A program made the position numbers and the translations under genes. The notes beneath the pieces are model-generated. The model was given only the letters and a program-made list of their open reading frames with translations. It did not search any database and was not told the DNA's origin. This document shows, piece by piece, positions 25,466 through 33,743 of a stretch of DNA of 50,053 nt (within the stretch, counting starts at the first letter, position 1; every line of letters begins with the position of its first letter). Origin of the DNA: an uncultured Kangiellaceae bacterium (GTDB lineage Bacteria; Pseudomonadota; Gammaproteobacteria; Enterobacterales; Kangiellaceae); NCBI GenBank assembly GCA_905479925.1, contig CAJQOL010000157.1, positions 1 to 50,053 of the forward strand, given 5' to 3'.

Positions 25466-26608
25466 TCAATTTAGGCTTAGCGGTATATAGGTTAGTCTCA
25501 AATCATCACCCAATTGCCGCACATCAATTAGCTTTAGAGGAGGACAATTTTTCATAGATTCAACATTGAGCGCTAACAAACCCATTGCATTGTTACCCAT
25601 TAATTTAGGGGCAACATAGACAATAATTTCATCAACTAGACCTTCCTCAATAAAGGCCCCCGACAACTGATGACCAGCTTCCACCAATACCTGGTTAAAA
25701 CCGCTATCCGCACATGATTTTAGTAACTGGGATAACGAGCATTTATCTAGCAGCTTAATGTGCTCATAATCCGCCGCCATTGAGCTCAACGCAGTCTCTC
25801 GTTGCTCGGTCATCCACCAAACACTATCACTATTGGTATCGTTAGGGTGCTGTTGAAAAAATTTGTCCGTTAATACTGCCCTAGCCTTTGAATCCAATAA
25901 TATTCGCCGAGGTTGTTCAAATTTGTATTGCTCATTAAACCACTGCGAAGCGTCTTCTGCCCGACAAGTCATACTAGGGTTGTCCGCCATTTGCGTGCCA
26001 ATCCCAGTAATAATCGCGTCTTGTCTAGCCCTTAGTTTTTGTACATCATTTCTGGCCTGCGGACCTGTTATCCATTTACTTTCACCATTAGCCAACGCCG
26101 TTCTTCCATCAAGACTCATTGCTAGTTTCAATGAGACCTTTGGTAACCCTTGTTCAAATTTTTTAATAAACCCCTGGTTTAACTCTAGCGCTTGCGCGCT
26201 AAGCAACCCTGCTGATGTTTCGATGCCCGCTGTTTCGAGCTTTTCAAACCCCTTTCCCGCCACCAAGGGGTTAGGATCGTTAATAGCCGCAATCACTTTA
26301 GCAACACCAGCCTTAACTAACGCATCGGCACAGGCCCCTGTCCTACCAACATGCGCACATGGCTCTAAAGTAACATAACAGGTTGCGCCCTTAGCGTTAT
26401 CACCGGCCTCCGCTAATGCATTTATTTCAGCGTGCTCCTCACCGGCTTTCCTATGGAACCCTTGACCGATAATATGGCCGTCTTTGACAATGACACAACC
26501 GACCATCGGGTTGGGCCTAGCGGTATATTGCCCTTGTTCAGCCAACCTTAGCGCCTGCGCCATCATCTGATGGTCGAAAGAGCTCCACGTTTGTTTATAC
26601 GATTTCAT
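25466..26608 (-). CDS. ribD: Bifunctional pyrimidine deaminase/reductase RibD
   Basis: RibD, 380 residues, carries out the deamination and reduction steps of riboflavin synthesis. The N-terminal deaminase domain (about 12-150) has the zinc site HAEINAL and CYVTLEPCAHVGRTGACADAL. The C-terminal reductase domain (about 155-380) has KLAMSLDGRTALANGESKWITG and GIGTQMADNPSMTCR, and ends with VEAGHQLSGAFIEEGLVDEI. The start codon lies directly against the nrdR stop, so the two genes are translationally close. Both activities look intact. Confidence 0.95.
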   Translation of the reverse strand: MKSYKQTWSSFDHQMMAQALRLAEQGQYTARPNPMVGCVIVKDGHIIGQGFHRKAGEEHAEINALAEAGDNAKGATCYVTLEPCAHVGRTGACADALVKAGVAKVIAAINDPNPLVAGKGFEKLETAGIETSAGLLSAQALELNQGFIKKFEQGLPKVSLKLAMSLDGRTALANGESKWITGPQARNDVQKLRARQDAIITGIGTQMADNPSMTCRAEDASQWFNEQYKFEQPRRILLDSKARAVLTDKFFQQHPNDTNSDSVWWMTEQRETALSSMAADYEHIKLLDKCSLSQLLKSCADSGFNQVLVEAGHQLSGAFIEEGLVDEIIVYVAPKLMGNNAMGLLALNVESMKNCPPLKLIDVRQLGDDLRLTYIPLSLN

Positions 26609-27064
26609 TTAATCTTTAGATTCAAGACGTTCAATTTCTTCTCTGAACTCACTAACGTCCTTAAAACGGCGATAAACCGATGCAAAACGAACAAATGCGA
26701 CTTGATCAAGCTTTCTAAGTGCTTCCATAACCATTTCACCAATTACCGAAGCCTTTACTTCTCGTTCACCAAGTGCCCGCAATTGAGACTGAATATTACT
26801 GATAGACTCTTCAACCGCTTCTACGGAAACCGGGCGTTTTTCTACAGCCCGCTTTATTCCTGATTTAAGCTTATTGTCATCAAAAGGTTGACGCGTTCCA
26901 TCCCCTTTCACAACTTTTGGCATAACTAATTCTGCGGTCTCAAATGTTGTGAATCTCTCACCACACTCGATACATGCACGACGCCTACGAACTTGGCCGC
27001 CGTCAGTTACCAGCCGAGAATCAATGACCTTGGTATCTTGAAAGGAGCAGAATGGGCAATGCAT
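26609..27064 (-). CDS. nrdR: Transcriptional repressor NrdR
   Basis: NrdR, 151 residues, senses nucleotides through an ATP-cone and represses ribonucleotide reductase operons. The N-terminal zinc ribbon has CPFC (3-6) and [12 protein letters not shown] (31-42), and the ATP-cone spans about 48-138, with [20 protein letters not shown] at its start. A GAGGA ribosome-binding site precedes the ATG. It is adjacent to ribD and separated from glyA by a terminator, as commonly seen in gammaproteobacteria. Confidence 0.97.
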   Translation of the reverse strand: MHCPFCSFQDTKVIDSRLVTDGGQVRRRRACIECGERFTTFETAELVMPKVVKGDGTRQPFDDNKLKSGIKRAVEKRPVSVEAVEESISNIQSQLRALGEREVKASVIGEMVMEALRKLDQVAFVRFASVYRRFKDVSEFREEIERLESKD

Positions 27065-27138
27065 TGTAAATCCTCAGATTGTTAAGGCGATTAATGTAAT
27101 CATTTACCACGCCTATTTAAGACCAGCTATTGTAACAA

Positions 27139-27172
27139 AAAAGGCCAACATAAATACTTAAGCTGGCCTTTT
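27139..27172 (-). terminator. Terminator after glyA
   Basis: Complementary AAAAGGCCA and TGGCCTTTT with a 16-nt loop lie 23 bp beyond the glyA stop on the minus strand and are followed by a run of T residues. It separates glyA from nrdR. Confidence 0.75.
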
Positions 27173-27194
27173 GATGTGTTTATATTTGACTTAT

Positions 27195-28448
27195 TTACTC
27201 TGCATAAACTGGAAAACGAGCCGTTAGTTCAAGTACTTTTGATTTAACGTCAGCAATCACGTCCTGATTATTTATATCGTCAAGTATGTCGCATATCCAT
27301 GTTGACAACAAAGTGGCCTCTTCTTCTTTCATTCCACGGGAGGTAATAGCCGGAGTTCCCATTCTTAAACCACTAGTCACAAACGGAGAGCGTGGCTCGT
27401 TAGGTACGGTATTCTTGTTAACCGTGATAAAAGCTGCGCCTAATGCTGCTTCAGCATCTTTGCCCGTTATATCCTTATCAATAAGGTCAATCAGAAATAA
27501 ATGGTTGTCAGTTCCACCGGAAACTATTTTATAACCTCTTTGCTGCAGTACAGATACCATCGCTCGAGAATTAATCAATACCTGTTGTTGAATCTGCTTA
27601 AATTCTTCCCCTAATGCCTCTTTAAATGCGACTGCTTTCGCGGCAATAATATGCATTAGTGGTCCACCCTGACTACCAGGGAAAACAGAAGAATTAAATT
27701 TCTTAGTTAGTTCGGCATTTTCTCGCGCTAGAATAATTCCACCACGCGGGCCCGCTAAGGTTTTATGAGTCGTTGAAGTCACCACGTCGGCATGTGGCAC
27801 AGGGTTAGGGTATAACCCCGCAGCTACCAATCCCGCAACATGGGCCATATCAACCATAAAATAGGCGCCAACTTTGTCAGCAATAGCCCTAAATTTAGCC
27901 CAATCGACGGTACGTGAATAGGCTGAGAAGCCGGCTAAGATCATTTTTGGCTTATGCTCCAGCGCTAACGCTTCAACTTGCTCATAATCGATGTAACCTT
28001 CTGAATCTAATCCGTACTGAACGGATTTGTATATTTTTCCAGAAAAATTAACCGGTGAACCATGGGTTAAATGCCCACCTTCGTTGAGATTCATGCCCAG
28101 TACTAAATCGCCAGGATTTAATAGCGCTAAATAAACCGCCGAATTTGCCTGAGAGCCAGAATGAGGTTGCACATTAGCGTAATCCGCGCCAAATAACTCT
28201 TTAACCCTTTGAATAGCTAAGTCTTCAGTAATATCAACGTACTCACAACCGCCATAATAACGCTTATTAGGATAGCCTTCGGCGTATTTATTAGTTAACA
28301 CCGAACCTTGCGCCGCCATAACGCGAGCACTGGTATAATTCTCAGAAGCAATTAATTCAATATGCTGCTCTTGACGCTTTTTTTCTGCTTCGATTGATTG
28401 CCATAATTCATTGTCAAACTCAGCGAGTGACTGGTTATTAGTTAACAT
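27195..28448 (-). CDS. glyA: Serine hydroxymethyltransferase
   Basis: GlyA, 417 residues, a PLP enzyme that interconverts serine and glycine and loads one-carbon units on tetrahydrofolate. Landmarks: [11 protein letters not shown] (about 27-37), [30 protein letters not shown], the [15 protein letters not shown] segment, and the PLP lysine in [14 protein letters not shown] (about 222-235). The ATG at 28448 is chosen because it gives exactly the E. coli length and N-terminus; the longer open frame to 28583 begins with low-complexity sequence. A perfect TATAAT lies at 28473-28478 upstream. It ends at a clear terminator. Confidence 0.97.
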   Translation of the reverse strand: MLTNNQSLAEFDNELWQSIEAEKKRQEQHIELIASENYTSARVMAAQGSVLTNKYAEGYPNKRYYGGCEYVDITEDLAIQRVKELFGADYANVQPHSGSQANSAVYLALLNPGDLVLGMNLNEGGHLTHGSPVNFSGKIYKSVQYGLDSEGYIDYEQVEALALEHKPKMILAGFSAYSRTVDWAKFRAIADKVGAYFMVDMAHVAGLVAAGLYPNPVPHADVVTSTTHKTLAGPRGGIILARENAELTKKFNSSVFPGSQGGPLMHIIAAKAVAFKEALGEEFKQIQQQVLINSRAMVSVLQQRGYKIVSGGTDNHLFLIDLIDKDITGKDAEAALGAAFITVNKNTVPNEPRSPFVTSGLRMGTPAITSRGMKEEEATLLSTWICDILDDINNQDVIADVKSKVLELTARFPVYAE

Positions 28449-28748
28449 AATTCGGTTAGTTCCTGTTCGACGATTATAGTTTGCACAAGGGTTAATACCT
28501 GAACAATTACTATAGGATGAAAAATTGCCGCTATTGTATCTAATTCCAATCTTTGTGTCGCTAAAATAGGCGCTTATAACCAAACAATATCAACCCCTAT
28601 AGACGCAATTCCAATTGTTTTAACAAAAACTACAAAATGTGTAATTTGGCGCTAGCGCTTAATCAGTTTGAAAGCAAAAGCTGGGCATTGACTAGAGTCA
28701 TAAAACATACTAAAGTGTATTTAATATGAATACCAAATACTTTTTACG
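28449..28748. other. Intergenic region between divergent glyA and ATPase genes
   Basis: Three hundred bp. Its glyA side holds a consensus -10 element TATAAT (28473-28478, minus strand) but no good -35 at 16-18 bp. Nothing recognisable was seen on the ATPase side. Confidence 0.4.
28473..28478 (-). promoter_or_regulatory. glyA -10 element
   Basis: A perfect TATAAT on the minus strand, about 25 bp upstream of the glyA ATG. I see no strong -35 partner, so an activator may be needed, as for glyA in other gammaproteobacteria (inference). Confidence 0.4.
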
Positions 28749-29891
28749 ATGAAAAACCCATTCAAATTTGATATTGAAGTTGCCGGCGATTTTTTCTGCG
28801 GCCGGCGCACGGAAATCAAAGAGCTAGTCGAGCATATTCGCGACGAAACCAATATTATAATGTTTGCCAAACGCCGTATTGGAAAATCCTCCTTGTTGAA
28901 AGAGGTTTTTCTTAATCATTTGGACGCTAATATTCTTCATACCCACATCGATATTTATTCCGTATCTAATACGCGTGAACTATACCAACGGCTACTTCGT
29001 GGTATAGAAGAAAGCTTGGTTGGTTACGAAACTAACTTGAACAAGCTATCGCGACTCGTTGAAAACATTCAGAATTATTTTAATCACGCAAAAGTCAGTA
29101 TTATTGTTAGTGGCAAACCTCAATTAAAGATTGAAAGCAGCGAAAAAGACTACTTTCTGGCGATCGAATCCTTATTTCAGAGTTATTTTGAATTCCTAAG
29201 AGCCCATAACCTACAAGCGGTAATTGCCATCGATGAGTTTCAAAAAATCGTCTCTCTAGGTGATGCTCAAAAAATAGAAGAACTGCTAAGAACGATCGTC
29301 AACAAACGAGAAAATAGCGCATTTATTTTTACAGGTTCAAAAAGAAATATATTACTGGGTATGTTCAATGATTCAGCGAGAGCATTTTTCAAGCTGGGTA
29401 CCGAATTTGAATTACCTCCTATCAGTAAGAATGAGTTTTTTGTTTGGATTAAGAAACGTTTTAGCAAAAAAACGGTTAGTTTAGAAAAGGCAGCTTTTGA
29501 GCACTTGTATCTATTGGCCGATGGGGAAACACGTTTTATTCAACAGGTATGTTATGAATTGTTTCGAAATTGCGAGCCAAAACAAACTATCGACCAAGCT
29601 TTTATGGCTGAAATGATTAAACGGGTGATTACTAAAAAAACCTATAATGCTCAACTACTCAATCGCTATACGACCGCGCAACAAAATGGCCTTAAGCTCA
29701 TTGCTATTACCGATGGTTATAATTTATATAGTAAACCTTTGCTGGAAAAAGCGCAGTTAACCAAAGCCACCCTACAGTCGGCGGTTCGCTCTCTATTAAA
29801 AGAAGGTATCATTTTTAAAGAACGATCCGGTCAGCTAGTATTTGAAGACGTAGAGTTTAAGCTTTGGCTTAGATTTGATAGCACTGAATAA
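28749..29891 (+). CDS. Orphan AAA-type ATPase with C-terminal winged helix
   Basis: A 380-residue protein resembling the archaeal-type ATPase_2/AAA_22 group of P-loop proteins. It opens with a conserved F-x-x-D-x-x-V-AGDFFCGRRTEI segment, then the Walker A variant FAKRRIGKSSLL (about 39-50), a Walker B AVIAIDEFQ (about 157-165) and a sensor-like FTGSKRN (about 193-199). The C-terminal 80 residues look like a winged-helix (LTKATLQSAVRSLLKEGIIF). Members are often orphan, mobile-looking genes, some in defence contexts. Here it stands alone with no ribosome-binding site that I can see. Its stop codon is in the first unit of a 15-bp tandem array. Function unknown. Confidence 0.8.
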   Translation: MKNPFKFDIEVAGDFFCGRRTEIKELVEHIRDETNIIMFAKRRIGKSSLLKEVFLNHLDANILHTHIDIYSVSNTRELYQRLLRGIEESLVGYETNLNKLSRLVENIQNYFNHAKVSIIVSGKPQLKIESSEKDYFLAIESLFQSYFEFLRAHNLQAVIAIDEFQKIVSLGDAQKIEELLRTIVNKRENSAFIFTGSKRNILLGMFNDSARAFFKLGTEFELPPISKNEFFVWIKKRFSKKTVSLEKAAFEHLYLLADGETRFIQQVCYELFRNCEPKQTIDQAFMAEMIKRVITKKTYNAQLLNRYTTAQQNGLKLIAITDGYNLYSKPLLEKAQLTKATLQSAVRSLLKEGIIFKERSGQLVFEDVEFKLWLRFDSTE

Positions 29892-29969
29892 AATAGCCCC
29901 GAATAATATAGCACTGAATAAAATAGCTCCGAATAATATAGCCCCGAGAGAAATAGCGCCGAATAATAA
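29880..29969. repeat. 15-bp x 6 tandem array with repeated in-frame stops
   Basis: Six units begin at 29880, 29895, 29910, 29925, 29940 and 29955. Consensus is AGC-N-CC/CT-GAATAA-T/A-AT. Unit 1 holds the stop codon of the ATPase gene. Since each unit is five codons, five of the six units place a TAA at the same codon position, in frame with the gene. Units 1 and 3 are identical, and units 2 and 4 differ by one base, so the pattern also reads as a 30-bp repeat. Confidence 0.92.
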
Positions 29970-30275
29970 AGAAGCATGAGAACAAGGCGGTACTGAAAAT
30001 AAGCAAGTATAAGAATAACGGACTATTGAGGGTAAAGGACTATTGAGAATAAAGGAATATTGAGAATTAAAGAGTATATCGAGTAAGGGCCTATTAAAAA
30101 CAACGCAGTATTGAAAATGTCGTCGTTTGACCTTATATAAGTGGGTCGCAGTACCAAAGAGTCAATCAGTGTTGCATGTCTGTCGTTAAGACTGTAACAG
30201 CCATGCATCCGTTTCAACTTAACGATACGTACAAACAGTTCAAGATCACATCAACAGATGTATTAAAGGATACAA
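29892..30275. other. Intergenic region filled with tandem repeats
   Basis: The 384 bp between the ATPase gene and the djlA-like gene hold the 15-bp array and then a 17-bp array up to about 30119. The remaining 150 bp contain no convincing gene or terminator. Confidence 0.7.
29986..30119. repeat. Degenerate 17-bp x 8 tandem array
   Basis: Units begin at 29986, 30003, 30020, 30037, 30054, 30071, 30088 and 30104, the last two being 16 bp. The best pair (30020 and 30037) share GGACTATTGAG-TAAA with two or three changes. The array starts 17 bp after the 15-bp array ends but has a different unit. Confidence 0.85.
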
Positions 30276-31076
30276 ATGAATATTTGGGGAAAGATAATCG
30301 GTGGATTGTTAGGGCTAGCTGTATTTGGTCCTATAGGACTTTTGCTTGGCATTTGGATTGGTAGTTCATTCGATAAAGGAATGAACCAGGACTTCTCAAG
30401 TATTTTTGAGCAAAAAGACCCAGCGGAAACCCAACACGTATTTTTTACCACAACATTCGCAGTTATGGGCCATATTGCAAAGGCCGATGGCATTGTCTCT
30501 AAACAAGAAATTGCCGCTGCAGAACAGGTAATGGCGCAACTAGGACTAGATGCGAGTAAACGCAAGCTTGCAATCGATTCGTTTGATTTAGGAAAATCTG
30601 CAGGGTTTCAGCTAGATAACAATCTACAGGAGCTTATAAAGCATTGCGCAAGAAAGCCTAGTTTGATTCAAATGTTCCTTGAGATTCAAATACTAGCGGC
30701 CACCGCTGACGGCGCAGTAAGTCAGCCGGAAATGCAGATCCTTTATCAAATAGGAAGGGCATTTAGAATATCGAGTCTTCAAATTGACCGTTTAGTAGAA
30801 ATGGTTATTGCCCAGCGCTCGTTTCACCAAGGCGGCGCAGGTGGCAGCGCAAGAAATCAATCTGGCCCAACCATCGAACAGGCCTACAAGGTGCTTGGCT
30901 TAGAGCAGAGTGCTTCAAAGGCAGAAGTGAAAAAAGCCTACCGCAAGCTGATGTCGCAGCACCACCCAGATAAGCTTGTTGCTAAGGGTATGCCTGAAGA
31001 GATGGTCAAGGTAGCCACGGAAAAATCTCAAGAGATACAAGCAGCTTACGAAATGATTAAGCAGCAGTCTTTTTGA
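30276..31076 (+). CDS. djlA: DjlA-like membrane co-chaperone
   Basis: A 266-residue DnaJ-family protein. Residues 4-26 are an N-terminal glycine-rich membrane segment, as in DjlA. Residues about 60-175 form a TerB-like helical domain with two acidic A-D-G motifs (AKADGIVSKQE and ATADGAVSQPE). Residues about 195-266 form a J-domain with the HPD tripeptide in MSQHHPDKL, which stimulates the ATPase of DnaK. AAAGGA precedes the ATG. Such proteins act at the cytoplasmic face of the inner membrane in stress and capsule signalling in E. coli. Confidence 0.93.
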   Translation: MNIWGKIIGGLLGLAVFGPIGLLLGIWIGSSFDKGMNQDFSSIFEQKDPAETQHVFFTTTFAVMGHIAKADGIVSKQEIAAAEQVMAQLGLDASKRKLAIDSFDLGKSAGFQLDNNLQELIKHCARKPSLIQMFLEIQILAATADGAVSQPEMQILYQIGRAFRISSLQIDRLVEMVIAQRSFHQGGAGGSARNQSGPTIEQAYKVLGLEQSASKAEVKKAYRKLMSQHHPDKLVAKGMPEEMVKVATEKSQEIQAAYEMIKQQSF

Positions 31077-31162
31077 TTAGAATCACAAACTCAAGACCGC
31101 AATAGAAATCATCGGTAACGGGTAGCGTTATTTATCACTTAGTCTGTGTAGTAGCGAGGTAT

Positions 31163-31196
31163 GCTCGCTCTGTTATGACGCTCGCTCTATTATGAC
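31163..31196. repeat. 17-bp tandem duplication
   Basis: Units 31163-31179 and 31180-31196 differ at one base (GCTCGCTCT-TTATGAC). They lie between djlA and dut. Confidence 0.85.
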
Positions 31197-31342
31197 GATC
31201 TCTCACTAAGGCCGAGCTAAAAGCAACTAGAACAGACTAGAAAATAATATAGTATAAAGCTAACTAGCCTGAATTGAACTGTGCAAAGCCGATCGATATG
31301 TTAAAATTCGAATTCCCTATTTAACCAATCAATAGAAACATT

Positions 31343-31798
31343 ATGAAAAAAATTGACCTTAAAATTCTAGACCCTCGAATCGGTAATAAGTACCCTCTGC
31401 CAAGTTATGCAACTAGTGGCTCTGCAGGCTTAGATCTTCGTGCGTGTATCGATGAGCAGATTAGTTTAGCTCCGGGAGAAACCAAACTTATTGCTACCGG
31501 GATTGCTATCCACATCGGCGATCCTAGCCTAGCTGCAACATTATTACCTCGATCGGGCCTAGGCCATAAACACGGTATTGTTCTAGGCAACTTAGTTGGT
31601 TTAATTGACTCAGATTACCAAGGTCAAATTTTTATTTCTTGCTGGAATCGTGGCGCTACCACTTTTGAAATTAATCCAGGGGATAGGATGGCACAACTGG
31701 TATTCTTACCGGTCGTACAAGCAGAATTTAATGTTGTTGAAAGTTTTGATGATAGTATCAGAGGCGAAGGCGGATTTGGTCATTCTGGTAAAGACTAA
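31343..31798 (+). CDS. dut: dUTP diphosphatase
   Basis: Dut, 151 residues, hydrolyses dUTP to dUMP and so keeps uracil out of DNA while supplying the thymidylate pathway. All five trimeric dUTPase motifs are present: SAGLDLRA (about 28-35), [11 protein letters not shown] (about 71-81), [13 protein letters not shown] (about 82-94), [12 protein letters not shown] (about 113-124) and the C-terminal [10 protein letters not shown] (about 139-148). Its usual partner coaBC is not adjacent. The ribosome-binding site is weak. Confidence 0.97.
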   Translation: MKKIDLKILDPRIGNKYPLPSYATSGSAGLDLRACIDEQISLAPGETKLIATGIAIHIGDPSLAATLLPRSGLGHKHGIVLGNLVGLIDSDYQGQIFISCWNRGATTFEINPGDRMAQLVFLPVVQAEFNVVESFDDSIRGEGGFGHSGKD

Positions 31799-31822
31799 AT
31801 AAAAAATCTTTTTATCCAATCA

Positions 31823-31854
31823 AATCTAAAAGCTGCTCAATCTAAAACTACTTG
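31823..31854. repeat. 16-bp tandem duplication
   Basis: Units 31823-31838 and 31839-31854 share AATCTAAAA-CT-CT and lie between the convergent dut and blaR1-like genes. Confidence 0.55.
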
Positions 31855-31922
31855 GCTTAAATGGTTTAGAGCGGTTTCTCAAAAGATAGTTTTGTAAGCT
31901 GCCCAAAAAACCTTAGGGCAAA

Positions 31923-33056
31923 CTAATTAACCTCAACTTCAACATCGGAGTTGTCATTTTTCCCCTTTGACTTGATTAAGAACGGCGCTTGATAGTCTTT
32001 TCTAATTTCATCAGGGAAAGGTGAGTCTGGCTGTGCCGGAACAGCAGGCTCAATAGCTTTAGGTTGTATTGTTTTGTGCCAACTAAGCGGCATGAAAAAA
32101 GCGGCAAACGCAAAAACACTGGCATACTGCAAAAATGGCTTGGCCGAAGCTGCCCTATTGCTACCGATAGCTGCGATACGTTTCTTGAAGACCTTTTTGT
32201 GACTGAGAAAAAACGTCGCAAAAAGCTCAGGGGTTCGTTGCCCAATATTTAATCTCAGCACATGTAATAGGCTTTTACCATAAGCCTCGTTGCTATAATT
32301 ACGAGTGTCTAATACTTGCTGATCACACATTTCTTCGCGCAGAGAATTGAGCCTACGTACCGCTAACCAAACCACGGGATTAAGACAATAGGCAATTTGA
32401 ATAAGGTTTTGAAAAATTAACCAAAGTGCATCTAAGCGTTTAACATGGGCCAGCTCATGCGCGATAATTGGTCCTAGCACTTCCCGTTTTTTATCCTCTA
32501 ACAACTGATGAGGAATAAATATCACCGGGGTAGATAGGCCAAAGGTAAACGGCGATAGAAAGTCATTCGAGTCAATGACAATGATGTCTCTGCGAATAAC
32601 AAAAGTTCGGCGCCAAAAGTTTATTTCTCGAGTAATCCAATCATCCTCAACCGGATGGGCACTCGCTAATAACCGCGACAATTTTAGTTTGAGTGATATG
32701 AACTTGAAAGCAACCACAGAGGCGACGGTTAACCAAACAGCACTGAGTAACCCCAACCAAGTTATTGACATGATTTCGGTATGTAACAACTCAAGTCCTA
32801 ATATTCCAGCTAACCAGTCGGGTTGTTGAATAGCCTCAGGAATTTCAGACTCCATAAAGGAGCGAACGATATCACCAATCGAGTAGCTAATACTCAAATC
32901 AATGGGCAGAACAAGCCTTATTAAAACTAAGCACCATAGAAAGTATTCGATGCTTCTAGGTAACTTTGGAATCAGCAGTTTTACTAGCAACACGGCAATA
33001 GCCAATAGCCCAGAGTAGAAACTATTCATCAGCAAGAACTGAAAAATAACATCCAT
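31923..33056 (-). CDS. BlaR1/MecR1-like M56 metallopeptidase
   Basis: A 377-residue membrane antirepressor-type protein. It has four N-terminal hydrophobic segments with a cytosolic zinc-peptidase loop carrying HELAH (about residues 202-206) and the downstream glutamate of LREEMCDQQ, as in peptidase family M56. The C-terminal extracytoplasmic part is short and has no penicillin-binding sensor domain like BlaR1, so the inducer is unlikely to be a beta-lactam. The open frame starts at TTG 33089, but ATG 33056 with AGGG upstream fits better. It follows blaI at once and by analogy would cleave that repressor on signal. Confidence 0.88.
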   Translation of the reverse strand: MDVIFQFLLMNSFYSGLLAIAVLLVKLLIPKLPRSIEYFLWCLVLIRLVLPIDLSISYSIGDIVRSFMESEIPEAIQQPDWLAGILGLELLHTEIMSITWLGLLSAVWLTVASVVAFKFISLKLKLSRLLASAHPVEDDWITREINFWRRTFVIRRDIIVIDSNDFLSPFTFGLSTPVIFIPHQLLEDKKREVLGPIIAHELAHVKRLDALWLIFQNLIQIAYCLNPVVWLAVRRLNSLREEMCDQQVLDTRNYSNEAYGKSLLHVLRLNIGQRTPELFATFFLSHKKVFKKRIAAIGSNRAASAKPFLQYASVFAFAAFFMPLSWHKTIQPKAIEPAVPAQPDSPFPDEIRKDYQAPFLIKSKGKNDNSDVEVEVN

Positions 33057-33090
33057 TTGCCCTAGTCCAGATGTTTCAAGGTTTAGCAAT

Positions 33091-33543
33091 TTAACTTTCC
33101 TTTATTGCTTCCGCGCCGCTTTGATGGTTGTCATTAGTAGTTTGACTAGCTTCTTGTTCCAACAGAGCTTCCAGCTCGTCGACTTCTTTTTCTGAAAGAG
33201 CATTGCTGCGTCCAAACAAGGAAACAAGCGCTGTTTGATCCATTTCCAGAAGGTCATTCATAAAAAAGCTGATAAGACGCGCTAATCCCGCAGGTTTTGA
33301 TATTTCCGCTTTATAGAGAAACACGCCATGAAAATCTTCTCGTCGCAACAATCCTTTTTTAACCATACGGTCCATAGTTGTCTTGGTTGTTGAATAAGCC
33401 CAATTAAAGGTTTCTTTAATTTGCTCATGCAATTCTCTGACCGACAGGCCTTCTTTACTTTTCCATAAATGGTTTAGGATTTGCAGTTCAGTCTTACTTA
33501 GGTCAGGCAAATTGGCCTGATTAGCCGCTACGTTTAATTTCAT
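33091..33543 (-). CDS. BlaI/MecI-family transcriptional repressor
   Basis: A 150-residue winged-helix repressor. The N-terminal DNA-binding domain (about 14-85) has LSKTELQILNHLWKSKEGLSVRELHEQI and the recognition-helix region NWAYSTTKTTMDRMVKKGLL. The C-terminal half is a helical dimerisation domain with an acidic tail. In the family the repressor is cleaved after its BlaR1 partner is activated. Its own promoter (33585-33613) has a TACA-N2-TGTA operator at 33571-33580, just downstream of the -10 element, which indicates autoregulation. No beta-lactamase gene is nearby, so its other targets are unknown. Confidence 0.93.
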   Translation of the reverse strand: MKLNVAANQANLPDLSKTELQILNHLWKSKEGLSVRELHEQIKETFNWAYSTTKTTMDRMVKKGLLRREDFHGVFLYKAEISKPAGLARLISFFMNDLLEMDQTALVSLFGRSNALSEKEVDELEALLEQEASQTTNDNHQSGAEAIKES

Positions 33544-33570
33544 ATTGCTCTCATACTCACCAAAAACTGT

Positions 33571-33580
33571 TACAGTTGTA
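33571..33580. promoter_or_regulatory. BlaI-type operator
   Basis: TACAGTTGTA matches the family's TACA/TGTA core with a 2-bp centre. It lies 28 bp before the blaI start and 5 bp after the -10 hexamer, so bound repressor would block initiation. Confidence 0.8.
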
Positions 33581-33584
33581 GTTT

Positions 33585-33613
33585 AGAGTACTATTTGCAC
33601 AGTCACAAGTCAA
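33585..33613 (-). promoter_or_regulatory. blaI-blaR1 sigma-70 promoter
   Basis: On the minus strand TTGACT (33613-33608, five of six) and TACTCT (33590-33585, weak -10) are separated by exactly 17 bp. The arrangement with the operator just downstream is consistent with repression by BlaI. Confidence 0.6.
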
Positions 33614-33743
33614 ACGTCACAGGTATTGGCTAACAACATAACGGCTATTTCGGCCTATTAAGTGGCATAATTGTTAATAATACCAACTAAAAAGCAAAAC
33701 CAAAGCCGGACTGATGCTAGCCCTAGCATCAAATTTTTTTGAA

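Noticed and set aside
27065..27138. FMN riboswitch upstream of the rib genes
   Set aside because: I looked ahead of nrdR-ribD, ribE, ribBA and ribH. The gaps are too short or lack the conserved RFN boxes.
28449..28583. N-terminal extension of GlyA
   Set aside because: The open frame goes 45 codons beyond, but GlyA homology begins at the ATG at 28448, giving the E. coli length of 417, and the extension is low-complexity.
29880..29969. CRISPR-like array
   Set aside because: The 30-bp periodicity comes from pairs of 15-bp units with no unique spacers. There is no cas gene.
30023..30217. Small minus-strand ORF of 64 codons
   Set aside because: Its C-terminal half is simply the translated 17-bp repeat array and it has no ribosome-binding site or family resemblance.
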